Below are positions 1-9,048 of a DNA stretch of 64,000 nt, piece by piece; within the stretch, counting starts at the first letter, position 1; each line of letters opens with the position of its first letter. The position numbers and the translations under genes were made by a program. The notes beneath the pieces were generated by a model. That model was not told the origin of the DNA, did not search any database, and worked only from the letters and a program-made list of their open reading frames with translations. The DNA is from Phocaeicola paurosaccharolyticus JCM 15092 (GTDB lineage: Bacteria > Bacteroidota > Bacteroidia > Bacteroidales > Bacteroidaceae), in contig NZ_BAJR01000007.1 of NCBI RefSeq assembly GCF_000613805.1, positions 57,595-121,594 on the forward strand. The letters are read 5' to 3'.

Positions 1-1301
1 GTAAATGCACTTAATGATGAGGTGATGTCATAATTTGCTTTAAGATAAATGTTTCCGTCGAACTTGGTAGAGTGGTTTCTGTAATATTCATGACTAGGGT
101 CAAGGGAACCGATATAGTTTTTTATCCAAATAACTTTTCCGAAGTGGTCTCCGTCATAATTATTCAGCCCACCGCCAAGTACAGCAGAGAGTCTGTCGTT
201 TCTATAGTTCAGTGAGAAAACTGCTCCTCCAAAATCATTTGCCATCTTCTTCTGACGTACAAGATCGCTGCTATAAATATCTTTACCATCTAACTTGAAA
301 GGGTTAAGTCCGTATTCTTGAAACCATCTGTCACTCTTATACTCTTGGTAATATCCATCTCCGCGAGTATAATGGATGGCAGCATTTAGGCTCCAGTTAT
401 TATCTATTACTCTGTTCAATAGTATCTGGTAGTTAGTTTGGACATAGTTGTCAGTCTGGTCATCATAAAACTTTATGTTGCCATTCTCATCATAATATAT
501 TCCACATGGATTATATCTGCGTCCATATTTCTCCATTTTCTGCTTGCTGGCATAGTACCATGCATGATATGTCTTTTCCTTTCCTCCAAAAATGATAAAA
601 CGTAAGGAAGTTTTATCATCATAATATCCTGCCTGAGCTAAGTATGAGTAAAGATTTACTGAAGCACGGTCAATATATCCGTCTGTCCCGATATTACTCA
701 GTCTTCCCTCGAAAGACCAATGATTGTTGATAAGTCCTGTGCCGAATTTAATTGTCTCTTTGTGGGTGTTGAAGGTACCGAAACCTGCATTGAACTCAGC
801 AAAAGGATTAGGAGAAGATGACTCTGTTGCCATGTTTATACTTGCACCAAAAGCTCCGGAACCATTAGTAGATGTACCTGCACCTCTTTGTACCTGAATG
901 CTCTTTACAGAGGATGCGAAATCGGGCATGTTCACCCAAAATAGAGTATGACTCTCTGCATCGTTCATCGGTACTCCATTGGCAGTAACATTGATTCTAG
1001 TACCATCTGTACCTCTTACTCTGAATGTTGTGTAACCTATTCCTGTTCCGGCATCACTTGTGGTGATTGCAGAAGGTGTCATACCAAGCAGGTAAGGAAT
1101 GTCCTGACCGAAGTTTGCCTTCTTAATCTCTTCGCTTGAGACATTGGTAAAAGCTACTGGAGTCTTTTGTGTGGCACGTGTAGCAATTACAAACACTTCG
1201 TCAATGTTGACAACTTTAATTGAATCTTTCTCTGCATCTGCTGCAAAAGAGAATAGATTGCTCGCAAAAACTGCGGCAACTGATAATAAGATTTTTTTCA
1301 T
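1..1301 (-). CDS. TonB-dependent outer-membrane receptor, TPP-riboswitch controlled (partial, 5' part)
   Basis: The frame is open from the ATG at 1301 down to the window edge (about 433 codons); the C-terminal barrel lies outside. The product begins with a signal peptide (MKKILLSVAAVFASNLFSFA), then a TonB-box-like stretch (VVNIDEVFVIATRA) and a plug domain with the usual FRVRGTDGTRINVTANGVPM and VQRGAGTSTNGSGAFGASIN motifs. It has no N-terminal carboxypeptidase-regulatory-like domain, unlike SusC proteins. A thiamin pyrophosphate riboswitch lies directly upstream. TPP-controlled TonB receptors are known in Bacteroides as outer-membrane thiamin importers, so uptake of thiamin or a precursor is the likely role. 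Substrate is inferred from the riboswitch alone; the receptor family is clear. Confidence 0.9.
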   Translation of the reverse strand, partial: MKKILLSVAAVFASNLFSFAADAEKDSIKVVNIDEVFVIATRATQKTPVAFTNVSSEEIKKANFGQDIPYLLGMTPSAITTSDAGTGIGYTTFRVRGTDGTRINVTANGVPMNDAESHTLFWVNMPDFASSVKSIQVQRGAGTSTNGSGAFGASINMATESSSPNPFAEFNAGFGTFNTHKETIKFGTGLINNHWSFEGRLSNIGTDGYIDRASVNLYSYLAQAGYYDDKTSLRFIIFGGKEKTYHAWYYASKQKMEKYGRRYNPCGIYYDENGNIKFYDDQTDNYVQTNYQILLNRVIDNNWSLNAAIHYTRGDGYYQEYKSDRWFQEYGLNPFKLDGKDIYSSDLVRQKKMANDFGGAVFSLNYRNDRLSAVLGGGLNNYDGDHFGKVIWIKNYIGSLDPSHEYYRNHSTKFDGNIYLKANYDITSSLSAF

Positions 1302-1314
1302 TGATAATAAATTT

Positions 1315-1385
1315 TTCTACGCCGGCATTACCCGGATCAGATATAAGAGTATGATCTCAGCCCGATTTGTTAAGGCACCCCTATT
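1315..1385 (-). promoter_or_regulatory. TPP (THI-box) riboswitch aptamer
   Basis: Read on the minus strand, the segment carries the THI-box landmarks in order: GGGGTGCC (1374-1381), GGGCTGAGAT (about 1354-1363) and GATCCGGGTAATGCCGGCG (1320-1338), followed by TAG and an A-run. These are the conserved P2/J2-3 and P4/P5 pyrophosphate- and pyrimidine-binding segments. The aptamer ends only about 14 nt before the receptor ATG, leaving no room for a long terminator hairpin, so control of translation initiation is more likely than attenuation. Confidence 0.95.
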
Positions 1386-1460
1386 TCTTTGAATTTTGCA
1401 CAAAGTTATAGTTTATAATAGTAATAACAAAAAAAAGTTGCAATTATACTTTCGGATAAA

Positions 1461-1487
1461 TAAAAAAGGAGCACATCGGTGCTCCTT
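1461..1487 (-). terminator. Rho-independent terminator of the MBL-fold hydrolase gene
   Basis: A perfect 9-bp stem (AAGGAGCAC / GTGCTCCTT, 4-nt loop, 1466-1487) is followed on the minus strand by a T-rich run. It lies between the hydrolase stop and the riboswitch of the receptor gene, so it separates the two transcripts. Confidence 0.85.
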
Positions 1488-1514
1488 AAATTATTTTTAT
1501 AGAATTTATATTTA

Positions 1515-2261
1515 TCATTCCATGTTATTGATCTTTATACTGGTGTATGGTTTCACCTCTTTCTCCAGCAGTTTCATATCTGTTTTCTCCTCCACATTTC
1601 CATAATGGTATGGGAAGAATATGGTAGGACGCATTGCTTTTACAACATCTGTAACTTGTTCTACAGTCATAGTATAAGGTTGATTGACCGGTAGGAAAGC
1701 TATATCTATATTTTTCAATGATTTCATCTCCTCAATGTTTTCACTATCTCCAGCTACATATATTCTAGTCTTGCCAATGTTGAAAAGATAACCGCAGTTA
1801 TTGGCACTCTTTGGATGGAATTTAGTATGACCTTCGGTTATGTTATAGGCAGCAATAGCTTCTACTTTCACTCCTTTGCCTAAATCTGCAATATCTCCGG
1901 GCTTCATGGCTGTCATCTTCATATCACTGATCTTTTCAGAAGTAGCCTTATCACAGTATATATGAGTAGTAGGTCGCGATATACTTTTAATGGTCTTCAT
2001 GTCGAAATGATCGCCGTGAGAATGAGTTACGAATATCTTATCAGTTCTTTTTTCTTTGCTGTAATCGGCCATTCCGCTGACCGGGTCTATATAAAACATA
2101 GTTCCATCGGCCTCAATAGCTAAAGAAGCATGACCATAGAGATGCAGTTTGATCTCTTTTCCATCTTTCCCTTTATAAACTTCAGTACGACTGCTTTTCT
2201 GAGCATGTATGAATGTCAATCCTATAAGGATGAAAATCATTAAGATAGATACTCTTTTCAT
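1515..2261 (-). CDS. Secreted metallo-beta-lactamase-fold hydrolase (UlaG-like)
   Basis: A 248-aa protein with an N-terminal signal peptide ending near FIHAQ. The metallo-beta-lactamase metal motif is present as THSHGDHFD, with later conserved residues in YVAGDSEN and a C-terminal FFPYHYG motif. This is the layout of the UlaG/YtnP-type MBL-fold hydrolases, many of which act on lactones or phosphodiesters. The signal peptide places it in the periplasm or on the surface. The start fits the signal peptide and the AT-rich upstream region. It is monocistronic, with its own terminator. The substrate cannot be told from sequence. Confidence 0.85.
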   Translation of the reverse strand: MKRVSILMIFILIGLTFIHAQKSSRTEVYKGKDGKEIKLHLYGHASLAIEADGTMFYIDPVSGMADYSKEKRTDKIFVTHSHGDHFDMKTIKSISRPTTHIYCDKATSEKISDMKMTAMKPGDIADLGKGVKVEAIAAYNITEGHTKFHPKSANNCGYLFNIGKTRIYVAGDSENIEEMKSLKNIDIAFLPVNQPYTMTVEQVTDVVKAMRPTIFFPYHYGNVEEKTDMKLLEKEVKPYTSIKINNME

Positions 2262-2616
2262 ATACTTTTTTTATTGGATTAATTGACAAAAATATAAAAA
2301 ATAGAATTCTAACTCAGTTATGGTCTCTCTTTTTTCAATAGCCTCTCTTTTTCAAATGATGTTGGTTTGAAGTAAATAGGAGCAATTGATGATTTCATTT
2401 CATTCTATTCTAAAAGAAGAAGCAATTGTTGTAATTATTGAGATTTTCCAACGTACAATTTTAGGCAGAGTATACATTATATGGCCAATTATGACACATT
2501 TTTATTTTTTTAAAGGGTTATGTAATGTAGGATAAAACTATTGTAACAAAATTGTTTGTTGTAGACTTTTAAAAGCTCTTATTTTGAGATTATTAAATTA
2601 TAATACTTATTATTTT
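2262..2616. other. Intergenic region between divergent genes, with promoter for GH8
   Basis: AT-rich spacer between the minus-strand MBL hydrolase and the plus-strand GH8 gene. A near-consensus Bacteroidetes promoter is visible: TTTG at 2555-2558, a 20-nt spacer, then TTATTTTG at 2579-2586 (one mismatch to TAnnTTTG). No open frame or RNA gene was seen. Confidence 0.5.
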
Positions 2617-3906
2617 ATGAGATTCACATTAATTTTAGCTACTATGCTGATGTTTTTCGGCTTTTCAGCAAACGCTCATACTGATGAGCAGACAGGTAAC
2701 AAATCTTCTTCATTGAAAGAGCCATGGGATAAGGGTGCTTTTGAAACTCAGAAGTATCGTAATCTGTTTGCAGAGGTAGGTTACAAACAAAAAGATATTG
2801 ACAAAAAACTAAATGAGGTCTTTGAATCACTCTTCTATGGACCTCAGAAAGTCTATTTTGAGGTTGGTGACTCTATGGCATATATCAGTGATATAAAGAA
2901 CCATGACGTACGTACTGAGGGTATGTCTTATGGATTGATGATTGCCGTTCAATTTGATAAAAAAGATATTTTCGACAGACTATGGCGCTGGGGAAAGAAA
3001 TATATGCAACACCAAAGTGGAGATCTGAAAGGTTATTTTGCATGGAGTTGCAAGACTGATGGAACACGTAATGCTGCCGGACCGGCATCTGATGGTGAAC
3101 TATACTATGTTACATCGCTTATCTTTGCTTCAAACCGTTGGGGAAATAAAGGTGAGTTAAATTATCTGGCTGAGGCGCAGAATATACTAAACTGCTCAAT
3201 GGAGAAGAAGGATATGCAAAGATCTGCACCTTTTATTAATCTGGAGCATAAACTTATAACATTTACTCCTGACAGATGGGGTGGACGTTTTACTGACCCT
3301 TCATATCATCTTCCTGCTTTCTATGAAGTATGGGCTCGTTGGGCAAACGACGGACGTTCTGACTTCTGGATGGAATGTGCTGCTGCAAGTCGCGAATATC
3401 TTCACAAATGTATTAATCCAGAGACAGGTCTGAATCCTGACTATAGTAATTATGATGGCTCTTTGATGAAAGGTAACCGAATAATTGGCGATGCGTTCCG
3501 TTTCGACTCATGGCGTGTTCCTATGAACATAGCATTAGACTACTCATGGAGCTGTGTTGATAAAGAGTGGCAGAATAATTACGGCAATCTTATTCAAAAC
3601 TTCCTTTACAAACAAGGCCTGAAGACATTTGTTGACCAATTTAATGTTGATGGCACATTACCTGAAAAGATACTTCCAGCAGGTGGATATACCAAACTGC
3701 GTCACTCTCTTGGACTCGTCGCTACTTCTGCTGCTGCATCAATACAGAGTACAAATGATAATAGAAAAGAGTTTATCGATGAGCTTTGGAATGCAAAGCA
3801 TGAACCATATGAAGATGGTTATTTTGACGCATATTATGATGGTTTGCTACGTCTTTTTGCTTTCATGCACTTAAGTGGAAATTATAAGATTATATTCCCC
3901 AAATAA
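2617..3906 (+). CDS. Glycoside hydrolase family 8, exo-oligoxylanase (Rex)-like
   Basis: A 429-aa secreted enzyme. I chose the ATG at 2617 because it gives a clean signal peptide (MRFTLILATMLMFFGFSANA); a longer TTG-initiated frame from 2584 would start inside the candidate promoter. GH8 landmarks are DVRTEGMSYGLMIA (residues 97-110, with the probable acid Glu101), GYFAWSC (139-145) and PASDGELYYVTSL (156-168). The sequence resembles reducing-end xylose-releasing exo-oligoxylanases more than GH8 cellulases. It would trim xylo-oligosaccharides in the periplasm, which suits the glucuronoxylan-type enzymes at 31.5-38.3 kb. The family call is firm; exact specificity is inferred. Confidence 0.88.
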   Translation: MRFTLILATMLMFFGFSANAHTDEQTGNKSSSLKEPWDKGAFETQKYRNLFAEVGYKQKDIDKKLNEVFESLFYGPQKVYFEVGDSMAYISDIKNHDVRTEGMSYGLMIAVQFDKKDIFDRLWRWGKKYMQHQSGDLKGYFAWSCKTDGTRNAAGPASDGELYYVTSLIFASNRWGNKGELNYLAEAQNILNCSMEKKDMQRSAPFINLEHKLITFTPDRWGGRFTDPSYHLPAFYEVWARWANDGRSDFWMECAAASREYLHKCINPETGLNPDYSNYDGSLMKGNRIIGDAFRFDSWRVPMNIALDYSWSCVDKEWQNNYGNLIQNFLYKQGLKTFVDQFNVDGTLPEKILPAGGYTKLRHSLGLVATSAAASIQSTNDNRKEFIDELWNAKHEPYEDGYFDAYYDGLLRLFAFMHLSGNYKIIFPK

Positions 3907-3922
3907 GTGTTTGTATAAAGAT

Positions 3923-3968
3923 AATATCCGGAGAAAGTCAATAAACTTTCTCCGGATATTCTTATTTT
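3923..3968. terminator. Bidirectional terminator between GH8 and the sensor kinase
   Basis: A perfect 16-bp stem (AATATCCGGAGAAAGT / ACTTTCTCCGGATATT, 3923-3960) with a 6-nt loop lies between two convergent genes. It is followed by a T-rich tract on the plus strand. Confidence 0.85.
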
Positions 3969-3995
3969 ATCATATTGCAAGAAAATAGGCTTATG

Positions 3996-5642
3996 CTACT
4001 TAGGTAACTCGAAAACAAATTTAGAGCCCATAGTGTAAGATAGATCTACATAAACATTTCCTTCTAGCATGTTTGCTATAAGCTTGCATATATGAAGTCC
4101 GAGACCTGTTCCATTATTATGATTATTGAGCATCTTGAAACGATCGAAACAGATCTCTGCATCTTCCGGCTTAATGCCACAACCGGTGTCTCTTACAGAA
4201 AAGATAACTCTGTCATCTGTCTCTATGAAACTAAGTTGAATCTCTCCCTTTGTAGTATATTTACATGCATTGGTAAGGTAATTTGTAATAACTTGTTGCA
4301 GACGAACTGAGTCTGTATTTATTATCAAATCTTTTTTTGAAGGAGTATATTTTAATTCTACATCTTGCTTTACCTGACATCTCACGTTTTCTAATGCAGT
4401 GCGGCATATCTCATCAACATTAGTTTCACTTAGTTTGACGATATAGGTGCCACTTTCGAATTTAGCCAAGTCAAGTATCTCATTAACCAGAGTGCTTACT
4501 ATCTCAATGTTTGTGTATATCATTTTAAGATATAGCTTACGCTCTTCATCAGTTATATCATATCTATCATCTCCGTTCAACACCTCATTGAAACCAGCTA
4601 TAGCTCCCAGAGGAGTACGTATATCATGGCTCATATTGGCGAGAAATGCAGATTTAAGCATATTGTCTTTTTCAGCTTTTTCTTTCATCTGAATTAACCT
4701 ATGCTGTTCAAGTACATCTTTTGTAATATTCTTTAAGGTACCTATAATCATGTCTGGATGTACCACATTAGCTTCAATAAGTTTCACCTTTGTCTCATAA
4801 TATGTATTAGGATGTTCTGAATCAACTCTATGCTTGAATCTTTCTTCTCCAAGAGAGATCTCCTTATTTTTAATGCTCGCCAAAAGCTTATCAATTCTAT
4901 CTCTATATTCATTATCAACATAGCCAAGAAATTCCTCTATTGATATGCCCTCTTTTTTATAGTCTTTATGGCTAAGGAAGCGTACATTGCCTTCTTCAAT
5001 ATTATAAATCCAAACAGAAATGTTGCCGGCGTCAAGCGCAAGCTGAAGTTGTTCGTATGAGTCTTTTAATTTCCGTCTCGTTCTTTTTGTTTGCCTTCTG
5101 AGTCTGTATAATATATATATTGCTCCAATTAAAAGAATAGTGCAGAATATTGATAGTAAAGATACAATTAATTGATGTGCTCTCTCTTCATATACTCCAA
5201 ACCATTTATTGTATATATTATCGTATTCACCATTTGATTTAAGAACCTGAAGTGCTTCATTTAAACGGAACAATATCTCTTCATTTCCTCTTGTAACGGC
5301 ATATGAATATGCTTGTGGAGGAACTCCTAAATCAGCATGATTAAGTCCATGAAAATCATTGTATTTCTCCTCATAAAAGCTTGCATAATCACTGGCAATT
5401 TTCATTATAGCTTTCATGAGGTCAACATTGAATCCTACCATCTCACCCTTTTCATTAAGACTCTCAAATGGAGCAAACGCATAGTTTCCCCTTATGATGA
5501 GTTTTTCATTGAAAACTCCCATATCTTTTAAAGGCGTGTATTTCGCAATTGCAGCGCCGGGAATGCTAAGAAGAATAGATAGTGAAATAATAATTTTGAA
5601 ACTATTATGGCACAATATTCTCCTTAAATAATTGTTATTCAT
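3996..5642 (-). CDS. Membrane sensor histidine kinase with a shortened periplasmic SBP-type domain
   Basis: A 548-aa protein. An N-terminal hydrophobic segment (about 14-33) precedes a solute-binding-protein family 3-like region (about 46-150). A second transmembrane helix (about 157-180) leads to a PAS-like region (about 195-310), the HisKA box with phospho-acceptor His339 (FLANMSHDIRTPLG), and a C-terminal HATPase with DTGCGI and GTGLGL motifs. No receiver domain follows and no response regulator is adjacent. The SBP region has the start (APFESLNEKGEMVGFNVDLM) and end (YDNIYNKWFGV) of the fold but is only about 105 residues, against about 220 normally. The middle lobe appears deleted in frame, so ligand binding may be lost or changed. 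Confidence 0.85.
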   Translation of the reverse strand: MNNNYLRRILCHNSFKIIISLSILLSIPGAAIAKYTPLKDMGVFNEKLIIRGNYAFAPFESLNEKGEMVGFNVDLMKAIMKIASDYASFYEEKYNDFHGLNHADLGVPPQAYSYAVTRGNEEILFRLNEALQVLKSNGEYDNIYNKWFGVYEERAHQLIVSLLSIFCTILLIGAIYILYRLRRQTKRTRRKLKDSYEQLQLALDAGNISVWIYNIEEGNVRFLSHKDYKKEGISIEEFLGYVDNEYRDRIDKLLASIKNKEISLGEERFKHRVDSEHPNTYYETKVKLIEANVVHPDMIIGTLKNITKDVLEQHRLIQMKEKAEKDNMLKSAFLANMSHDIRTPLGAIAGFNEVLNGDDRYDITDEERKLYLKMIYTNIEIVSTLVNEILDLAKFESGTYIVKLSETNVDEICRTALENVRCQVKQDVELKYTPSKKDLIINTDSVRLQQVITNYLTNACKYTTKGEIQLSFIETDDRVIFSVRDTGCGIKPEDAEICFDRFKMLNNHNNGTGLGLHICKLIANMLEGNVYVDLSYTMGSKFVFELPK

Positions 5643-6244
5643 TTAAAATGTTTAATAAGGTGTCTTAGATAATGATAAATTGATCTATTTATATTAATTG
5701 ATGTAAAAATAGGAATATTTATTAAAAGTTATATATTTGGTATAATATTTTTATCCTATAATTTATATAATATGTAGTTTAACGTCCTGATATGTATAAA
5801 TTATTTATATAGGTTTTGCTTCATTTCTATCAGTTTGTGTAAAACATCATTATGATAATTGTAAACTTATAAGAATGCTTTTATTTTATTATGAAAAACA
5901 TCTGTTACCTTCTATTCTATAGGCTTTTTCAATATATATTATCAAAATAGCATTATCATTTTTTTTATATTTTGTAAACTATGATGCCAATGTGGTGAGT
6001 GATTATTATATAATTTATATAAAATAATATTGATTATACTAATATAGTATGCTTTCAATCAAATATTTATCAAATGCATTTGCTTTCGGTAATGATAAAA
6101 TATAATTTTGTGCATTGTAAACTTAAACTTTAAGCGCAACTATAATGAGGTAATGCTCGAGCGCAAATTGAAAAGAGAATAGATTATGTAGATAGGACTC
6201 TATTTATATTAATCATTTTTTATAAATAACTGACAACTTAATTT
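5643..6244. other. Very AT-rich 600-bp spacer between divergent genes
   Basis: The stretch separates the minus-strand sensor kinase from the plus-strand GH29 gene and must hold both promoters. It is extremely AT-rich, with many TATA/TTTAT tracts, so promoter-like strings occur by chance and I do not assign one. No ORF, tRNA or stable hairpin was recognised. Confidence 0.5.
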
Positions 6245-8097
6245 ATGAAGAAACTAATTTTTACCTTGGTACTGGCATCTACTGTCACAAGTTCTTATAG
6301 CCAAGAATATTATGAAAAGCATCTTACCTTTCCTAAAGGTGCCACAATTGAGCAGAAATTGGATATGGCATCGAGACTTGTTCCAACAAAGCAGCAACTT
6401 GATTGGCAGAAGATGGAGTTGACATGTTTCCTCCATTTTGGCGTAAATACATTTACAGGACGAGAATGGGGGGATGGGAAAGAAGATCCGGATATCTTTA
6501 ACCCAACACAGCTTGACTGTGAGCAATGGGTTAAATCGCTTAAAGATGCCGGATTCAAGATGGCTATCATTACAGCGAAGCACCACGATGGATTCTGTCT
6601 GTGGCCAACAAAGACAACTGAACACTCTGTAGCATCATCTTCATGGAAAAATGGTAGAGGTGATGTCGTTGGCGAACTAAGAAAAGCCTGTGAAAAATAT
6701 GGATTAAAGTTTGGTGTTTATCTATCTCCATGGGATCGTAATGCAAAATGCTATGGTGAGGGTGATGCATATAATAAGTTCTTCATAGCCCAACTTACCG
6801 AGCTCCTTACAAATTATGGTGAGGTTCATGAGGTTTGGTTTGATGGAGCAAATGGCGAAGGTCCTAATGGCAAGAAACAAGTTTACGATTGGACTTCAAT
6901 TTTGAATACAATACATAAGTTGCAACCTAAGGCAGTGACAGCATAATGGGTGATGATGTTCGCTGGGTAGGAAACGAAGGCGGATTAGGACGAACTACAG
7001 AGTGGAGTGCCACTGTACTCTCCCCTGGTTCATATGAGGATAAAACTCAGAGAAATAACTTGAAGATTAGTGAGACGTCTAAGGACTTGGGTAGCAGAGC
7101 TCTCGTAGGAGAGGCCGACAAGATGTACTGGTATCCATCTGAAGTTGATGTGTCTATTCGTCCGGGATGGTTCTATCACGCAGAAGAGGACAATCAGGTG
7201 AGGTCGCTTGCTAACCTTGCAAACATCTATTTCGAATCTGTAGGATGTAATTCGGTTCTACTTCTCAATATTCCTCCGGACAGACGTGGACTTCTTCATG
7301 AGAACGATGTAAAGAGAATAAAGGAGTTTGGTGACTATATAAAGAGCTCTTTTGCGGACAACAGAGTATTGCGTGGTGATAAACTTTGGATTGCAAAGAG
7401 CGGAAACAGTAAGACTTTCAAAGTCAATACCGGGATTGTTAACACATTCCTTATTCAGGAGGATATTACAAAGGGGCAGAGGGTTGAGAATTTCAAGGTA
7501 GAGATATTCAGCAATGGTGCATGGCACCATGTTGGCGAAGGTACCACTATAGGATACAAACGTATAATAAGGTTCTCGGACAGCAATGCCAGTAAGGTGA
7601 GAGTTACAATAACTTCAACTCGTGGTAATGCCAACATCATAAATGTAGGACTCTACTATGCAGCTCCACTAGCAGATAAACAGAGTAAGGTTAAGCTTAG
7701 CGATGTTAATAGTGATGGATGGAAATCGGTAGATGAGGATGCCTCTATGGCATTTGACGGAAAGAGAGAGAGTGCTTGGAAAGTTGATGGATTAAAACCT
7801 TTGACTGTCGACATGGGCAGAGATATTGAAATATCAGGTTTCTCATACTCACCGGTCAACGGAGATGATCTCACAGGTACTATCTTCAAATATAATTTCT
7901 ACGTCAGCAAGGATGGAAAGGAGTGGATAAAATGTGATACTGCCGGAGAGTTCAGTAATATTATGCATAATCCGGTTCCATACTTCGTACGTTTTGGAAA
8001 GAGTTACAATGCACGTTATTTCAGACTTGAACCAACTCGTGAGATAAATAACAGAGCATTTACTTCTGTTGGAGAAATAGGAGTATTGCTAAAATGA
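6245..8097 (+). pseudogene. GH29 alpha-L-fucosidase, split by a one-base frameshift
   Basis: Two frames together encode one GH29 protein: 6245-6946 (233 aa) and 6946-8097 (383 aa). The first part has a signal peptide, the FLHFGVNTF and TAKHHDGFCLW motifs, and the nucleophile Asp in EVWFDGANG. It stops after LQPKAVTA, exactly where the second frame resumes with MGDDVRWVGNEGGLGR. Relatives read through as AIMGDDVRW, so one base (an A in the GCA-ATA-ATG context near 6943) is missing. The C-terminal part carries an F5/8 type C-like carbohydrate-binding module. The enzyme would remove alpha-L-fucose in the periplasm. The frameshift may be an assembly error, since everything else is intact. Confidence 0.88.
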
Positions 8098-8121
8098 GAA
8101 AATGATAATATGAAATAGTGT

Positions 8122-8160
8122 AATAATGGGTTACTTAATGGCGAGTGACCCATTATTTTT
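8122..8160 (+). terminator. Terminator after the GH29 gene
   Basis: Stem AATAATGGGTTACT / AGTGACCCATTATT (8122-8157, one wobble) with an 8-nt loop, followed by a T-run. It lies 25 nt past the GH29 stop. Confidence 0.8.
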
Positions 8161-8294
8161 ATACTATCTATAGCTTTACAATCACACATCTATCGAGTCT
8201 GTAATTATCACCGAGAACTTTTAATTATCAAAAGAGAAAATAATAGTATTGACTTTATACAGAAATACATTATAATAGTGAAGATTGTTCAGAC

Positions 8295-8373
8295 GGCGAC
8301 GTCAACCGATGAGTTGTCGACGTCAAATGAAAGGTTGCCGTCACCAAATGAATGGGCGCCGTCGCCAAACGAG
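8295..8373. repeat. Degenerate tandem repeat, four units of about 18-21 bp
   Basis: Four consecutive units begin near 8295, 8316, 8335 and 8356. Each has a CGTC core followed by a CAA/CCAAA stretch, then (A/C)GA and a short G/T-rich tail. The block is much richer in GC and CpG than its AT-rich surroundings. It is interrupted by stop codons in the frames I checked, so it is not coding. It sits in the spacer between two convergent genes (GH29 and the HD hydrolase). Function unknown. Confidence 0.7.
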
Positions 8374-8418
8374 AAAAGTCTCAATAAATAATGAATAATT
8401 GCTCTTTGATTTTGCTTT

Positions 8419-9039
8419 TTATGCTATAATGCTGTCGTATATTTTATTGTAAAAAGATCTCAATTTTGAATCATCCTTAATAATCAGACGTAGCTCCGCC
8501 AGTTTCTTTGCATTTCTAGACTCAGGAATCCATAGTTTGATATATCCTCCCTCGGCATATTTCTCATACAGATGCCCAAGCATACGTGCGTATTGCTCTT
8601 CTTTGTTTAGATCCGGGAAGTGGGAGATACCATATTGAATAATGCGACGCAGTACAATTTCAGTATCTATGTTTCTATCAGCTTCAGCAACTATCTTGCC
8701 ATATATCGAGCGTGGTTCATTTTTGCTCGAAGCACGGTGATCTTCAATGGCTTCAGCCATTACCTTAAGCTTTTCATCAGAGAACCATTTTGTCAACTCT
8801 TTGTCTGCGAGCAGGCGTTTAGCCGATGTAATATGATGGGTCTCTCTTCCCTCAGGAATTCCTAAGTCATGATAGGCAGCAATGGCATATGCCATATCCA
8901 TATCAACGCCGAAATGTTCGGCCAGGTTTAAACTCTCTTCTATAACTGTCTCTATATGATCACGCTGATGCGCTTTGTCGTAGTTGATGTATTGCGGTAA
9001 AATATTATCCTCTATATAATTTTTCAGATTCTCGTTCAT
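8419..9039 (-). CDS. HD-domain phosphohydrolase
   Basis: A 206-aa cytoplasmic protein with the HD-superfamily metal motif: an early His (HQRDHIETVIEE), the HD doublet in IAAYHDLGIPEGRETH, the later His in AIEDHRAS, and Asp in IVAEADRN. This family covers nucleotide and small-phosphoester hydrolases. It lies 9 nt downstream of the Crp/Fnr regulator on the same strand, so the two are probably co-transcribed, divergently from hcp. No stress-specific role can be read from sequence. The family is sure; the substrate is unknown. Confidence 0.85.
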   Translation of the reverse strand: MNENLKNYIEDNILPQYINYDKAHQRDHIETVIEESLNLAEHFGVDMDMAYAIAAYHDLGIPEGRETHHITSAKRLLADKELTKWFSDEKLKVMAEAIEDHRASSKNEPRSIYGKIVAEADRNIDTEIVLRRIIQYGISHFPDLNKEEQYARMLGHLYEKYAEGGYIKLWIPESRNAKKLAELRLIIKDDSKLRSFYNKIYDSIIA

Positions 9040-9048
9040 TTGTAATAT

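Noticed and set aside
2584..2616. TTG start giving a longer GH8 protein
   Set aside because: It lies within the probable -7 box and spoils the signal peptide; the ATG at 2617 fits better.
6946..8097. The second half of GH29 as an independent gene with its own ATG
   Set aside because: It begins in the middle of the catalytic domain and continues the preceding frame after one missing base; the ATG is an internal methionine.
8295..8373. Short CRISPR array
   Set aside because: The units are adjacent, imperfect and without unique spacers, and no cas gene is in the window.
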